Origin: Toxonevra muliebris
Lineage: Eukaryota > Arthropoda > Insecta > Diptera > Pallopteridae
Assembly: GCA_963691655.1 (NCBI GenBank)
Contig: OY829328.1
Location: 13,098,704 to 13,162,703, forward strand
Length of the DNA stretch: 64,000 bases
Direction: 5' to 3'
Shown here: positions 61,201-64,000 of the stretch, one piece after another
Layout: each line of letters opens with the position of its first letter
How positions within the stretch are numbered: position 1 is the stretch's first letter
Program-made: the position numbers and the translations under genes
The notes under the pieces: model-generated
What the model was told of the DNA's origin: nothing
The model's database searches: none
What the model saw: only the letters and a program-made list of their open reading frames with translations

Positions 61201-64000
61201 AAGAGGCCTTAACTGTAATTAAATTATGTAATTAAAAATTATTACTGAGGTATTAAGTGATGAGCTTTAAATATTTCATAAAATCCTGTCTTCGCTATTG
61301 AATAAAAAAACTGGAACTCTTCAGGAGAGCGTTAAATTAAATATTTATTTAAATTTCATTTTTACATTTAAAGAAAGTCACTTACATACAATGTATAACA
61401 AATCTTTAATGAGAATGGTGTAACTTATTGTTTTTTCTTAAAGAAATTATATTTCAGTACAATTAGTTTCATTGCCTTAAAATAGAATGTAAAAAGTAGC
61501 TTTTCTACAATTGCAAAATAAATTTTCTAAGACATAGATTTTTATTCTTTTATAAGAACAACAAACAAACAAATTATTGTTAGCACTTATGGTACCAATC
61601 GATACCTAGAAAATCTTGTAATATTTTAAATACCATAAATGTTTAGCAGACATTAAGTTAATTTTTTCAATAAAAATAATTCAATAATTTCAATAATTAA
61701 TCATAATTAAGATTTATTATTCTCATTTACATTTAATAGGTTACAACAATGCAAAAAGCGTAATTCGTTTAACAACAATTTAGATAATATATTAATATTA
61801 CTATAACCACTATGAAGTATTTACAAAAACAAAGAACTACACTGTTCAACAAAATGAATTTTTTTCCGCCAACATTCGGTTTTCCAACGGTCTGATAGTA
61901 ATTTTTGCAGCTGAGCGTGTATCTGTCATCCATTTTATTCCAACATTTCATTTAGTAAAGATATTTCTTAGACAGAAAGAGGTTAAACTCTGAAATGGGT
62001 TAAATTGTTCAATTATATGAAAACTATTTTCTTTCATATCGGCGTAAAAAAAAAACCGAAGAAGTCAATGCTGATTTGGGTGCATTGATCAAAGCCATCA
62101 AAAACATGTTCTATGAAAAACGAAGGTTACAGTGGCTACTTTATAATAGGATATACTCAGGCCCAATGAGGATCTGAAAAACGAAAAGCTTATAAAAATC
62201 CGACAATGAGCTTCAATGCTATTATGAAAAGTTTTTAAAATGAATACACTGAATTGAATGACGCTTAGAAATATTATGGAAACTATACCACTGTTTCAAC
62301 AGGCTATATATTCAAACCAAAGAGCAGCTTGAAATAGTATATAATACCATCAACTATCTAAAAATCGCTTCGAATTTTCCAACTAAAACAGCTAAAAGAG
62401 CAAAACTGATGGCAGATTCGTGCTCAAAGTTACAATGCAGCCGAATACGGAAAATCTAATGTTGGATTTTGGTGTGCTTATATGTATGCTTACTATACTT
62501 ATGTGCATAATTATTCTATTATTAATATATCGTGTTTGGAGATAATTGGATATTAGCGACATGGCTGTTAAGTCTAAAGTTAATTTAATCTAAACGAATA
62601 TTTTCGTATTTTGTGTCAAAGACCATCAGCAAACTGTAAATTTGGTTTAAATTATTTGTTCTTTTTTTGTTAACTTTTATTTTTAATAATAGTTGATATT
62701 TTCTATATACATATATACTATACTCTACATATACATATCACTCGTTTCATGTAATATCTTTTGACAATCTTCAAAAATCAAAAAAAAAAAAAAAAAAATT
62801 ATGAACTCTTCTCGTAAGAATAGTTGAAATTTTTAAATACAATTTTTTTTTTTCAAAAATTGCTTTTTTGACTTTAGTCTTGAAGAAAATGAGCGATATG
62901 TATGCAAATAATTTTCTACAATTTTTTTTGAAATATATGTAAATAAAAATATAAGTATTTATTTTTCCCTAAATGTCATACTAAAAATAAAATATAATTA
63001 AATTTTATTTTTGAAATTGTTTATATATATTTATTTATTCCTTACCCTAGTGACCTATATTTTAGCGAAACATTGTACTAATTAAATGATACATGCACAT
63101 ACATACATATGTATACTTTGATCATCATTGCTGTAGAATTTCAGTATAATTCGTAAAATATTTACCCAATCATTAGACAGTTTTAATGGATAATCTTTTC
63201 GTACCAGCTTAAAACTCAATCTGACTGATTATTTGTCATGCTTAATATTTCTTATGCATATTCATTATCTTACAGCGATTTGCAGTCAAATCTTCCCGTT
63301 TTAATTAAACGAAAAGAATCAAGAAAAAAAACCAAAATAAAGTAAAAAGAGAAAATATTTAATTTCACACAAATTTATCAACAATGATTAAACAAAACCA
63401 AATGATACATAGTAAGGTTCAAAACTGTAATATGGTAGTTGATAGCTCAGTGGGTGCGAAACTTCTTTATAACTATTTAGAGTGGCTCTAAATAGTAAAT
63501 TTTTGACAAAAATTTCTCAAATGCAACTAAATATGTAGATGTTATCAGTTTGGAAATTTTTTTCATTGTAAATCATGAATTTTGGTCAAAGTTAACAAGT
63601 GAGTAGGTTTCTGAGCCCACAGAGTGAGTACACTGATCTACGAAATAGAAGTGGGGAAAAGGCACGAATTCAAGTCGAAATGATTAATTGTCTCCAACGA
63701 GTAACCGTTTGAGACCGTGAAATTCTAAGTAATGCAAAATTCAATGAGTGGATCTGAATAATAATATCATTGGAAACGACCCGCGAACCTGAAGATCATG
63801 GTGTTAAACAAAAGTTGGGCGGATTAGGACGTTTGTTTTTTGGCTTTTTAAGCAACATTGGCACATATCATTGAGAGCAAAACTGCATATGGATCTTCAA
63901 TTTAAATGCAATGAAATGTTCTAATTGTATCAATTCACGTATACAGACATTTATAAACTAATGTATTAATGATATTTTGTGAATTTGATCACTGTATCAT
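61201..64000. other. no gene recognised
   Basis: After the Atg10 poly-A signal (61301-61306) the sequence is AT-rich. Minus- and plus-strand frames are short and carry no recognisable motif. The stretch near 62040-62460 is slightly less AT-rich but stops interrupt every frame. Confidence 0.5.

Overview
The window is nuclear DNA from a higher fly (Diptera, Brachycera), most likely a tephritid-type fruit fly rather than Drosophila. It is AT-rich, with short phase-consistent spliceosomal introns, insect-style poly-Gln proteins, and many small transposons and foldback repeats between genes. No CRISPR array, bacterial operon or genuine tRNA/rRNA gene was seen.

Layout. 1-8131: upstream intron or 5' flank of schnurri, with degenerate repeats, a tRNA-derived SINE and a TIR element. 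8132-18266 (+): six exons of schnurri (shn), the large C2H2 zinc-finger cofactor of BMP/Dpp signalling, followed by a long AT-rich 3' region. About 20.2-23.6 kb: repeat-rich spacer with a second SINE copy and a foldback element. 23.6-25.2 kb (-): phospholipid scramblase. 25.6-28.9 kb: a TTAA-bounded TIR element and exons of an unidentified minus-strand gene. 30.4-33.5 kb (+): Syntaxin 6 (Syx6), interrupted by a U12-type AT-AC intron. 33.5-37.6 kb: mariner relic and hAT-like elements. 37.7-39.4 kb (+): class II CPD photolyase (phr), convergent with the 20S proteasome alpha subunit PSMA6/Prosalpha1 (39.6-40.6 kb, -). 41.6-45.2 kb: nested MITEs and a LINE fragment. 45.7-46.85 kb (+): HSDL2-like short-chain dehydrogenase without an SCP2 domain but ending in SKL. 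47.26-48.28 kb (+): intronless gustavus-like SPRY/SOCS-box gene. 49.0-50.7 kb (+): TRMO tRNA methyltransferase. 50.7-60.3 kb: repeats only. 60.4-61.2 kb (+): Atg10. 61.2-64 kb: nothing recognised.

The genes are mostly unrelated housekeeping functions (membrane traffic, DNA repair, proteolysis, peroxisomal metabolism, tRNA modification, autophagy) beside one developmental regulator; they do not form a pathway. I found no wholly new system. The most notable items are the AT-AC intron in Syx6, the SCP2-less SKL-terminated HSDL2 relative, the gustavus-like intronless gene, a scramblase whose calcium site looks degenerate, an unassigned minus-strand gene near 28.5 kb, and a varied set of uncharacterised TIR/foldback elements, one with a perfect 24-bp TIR.
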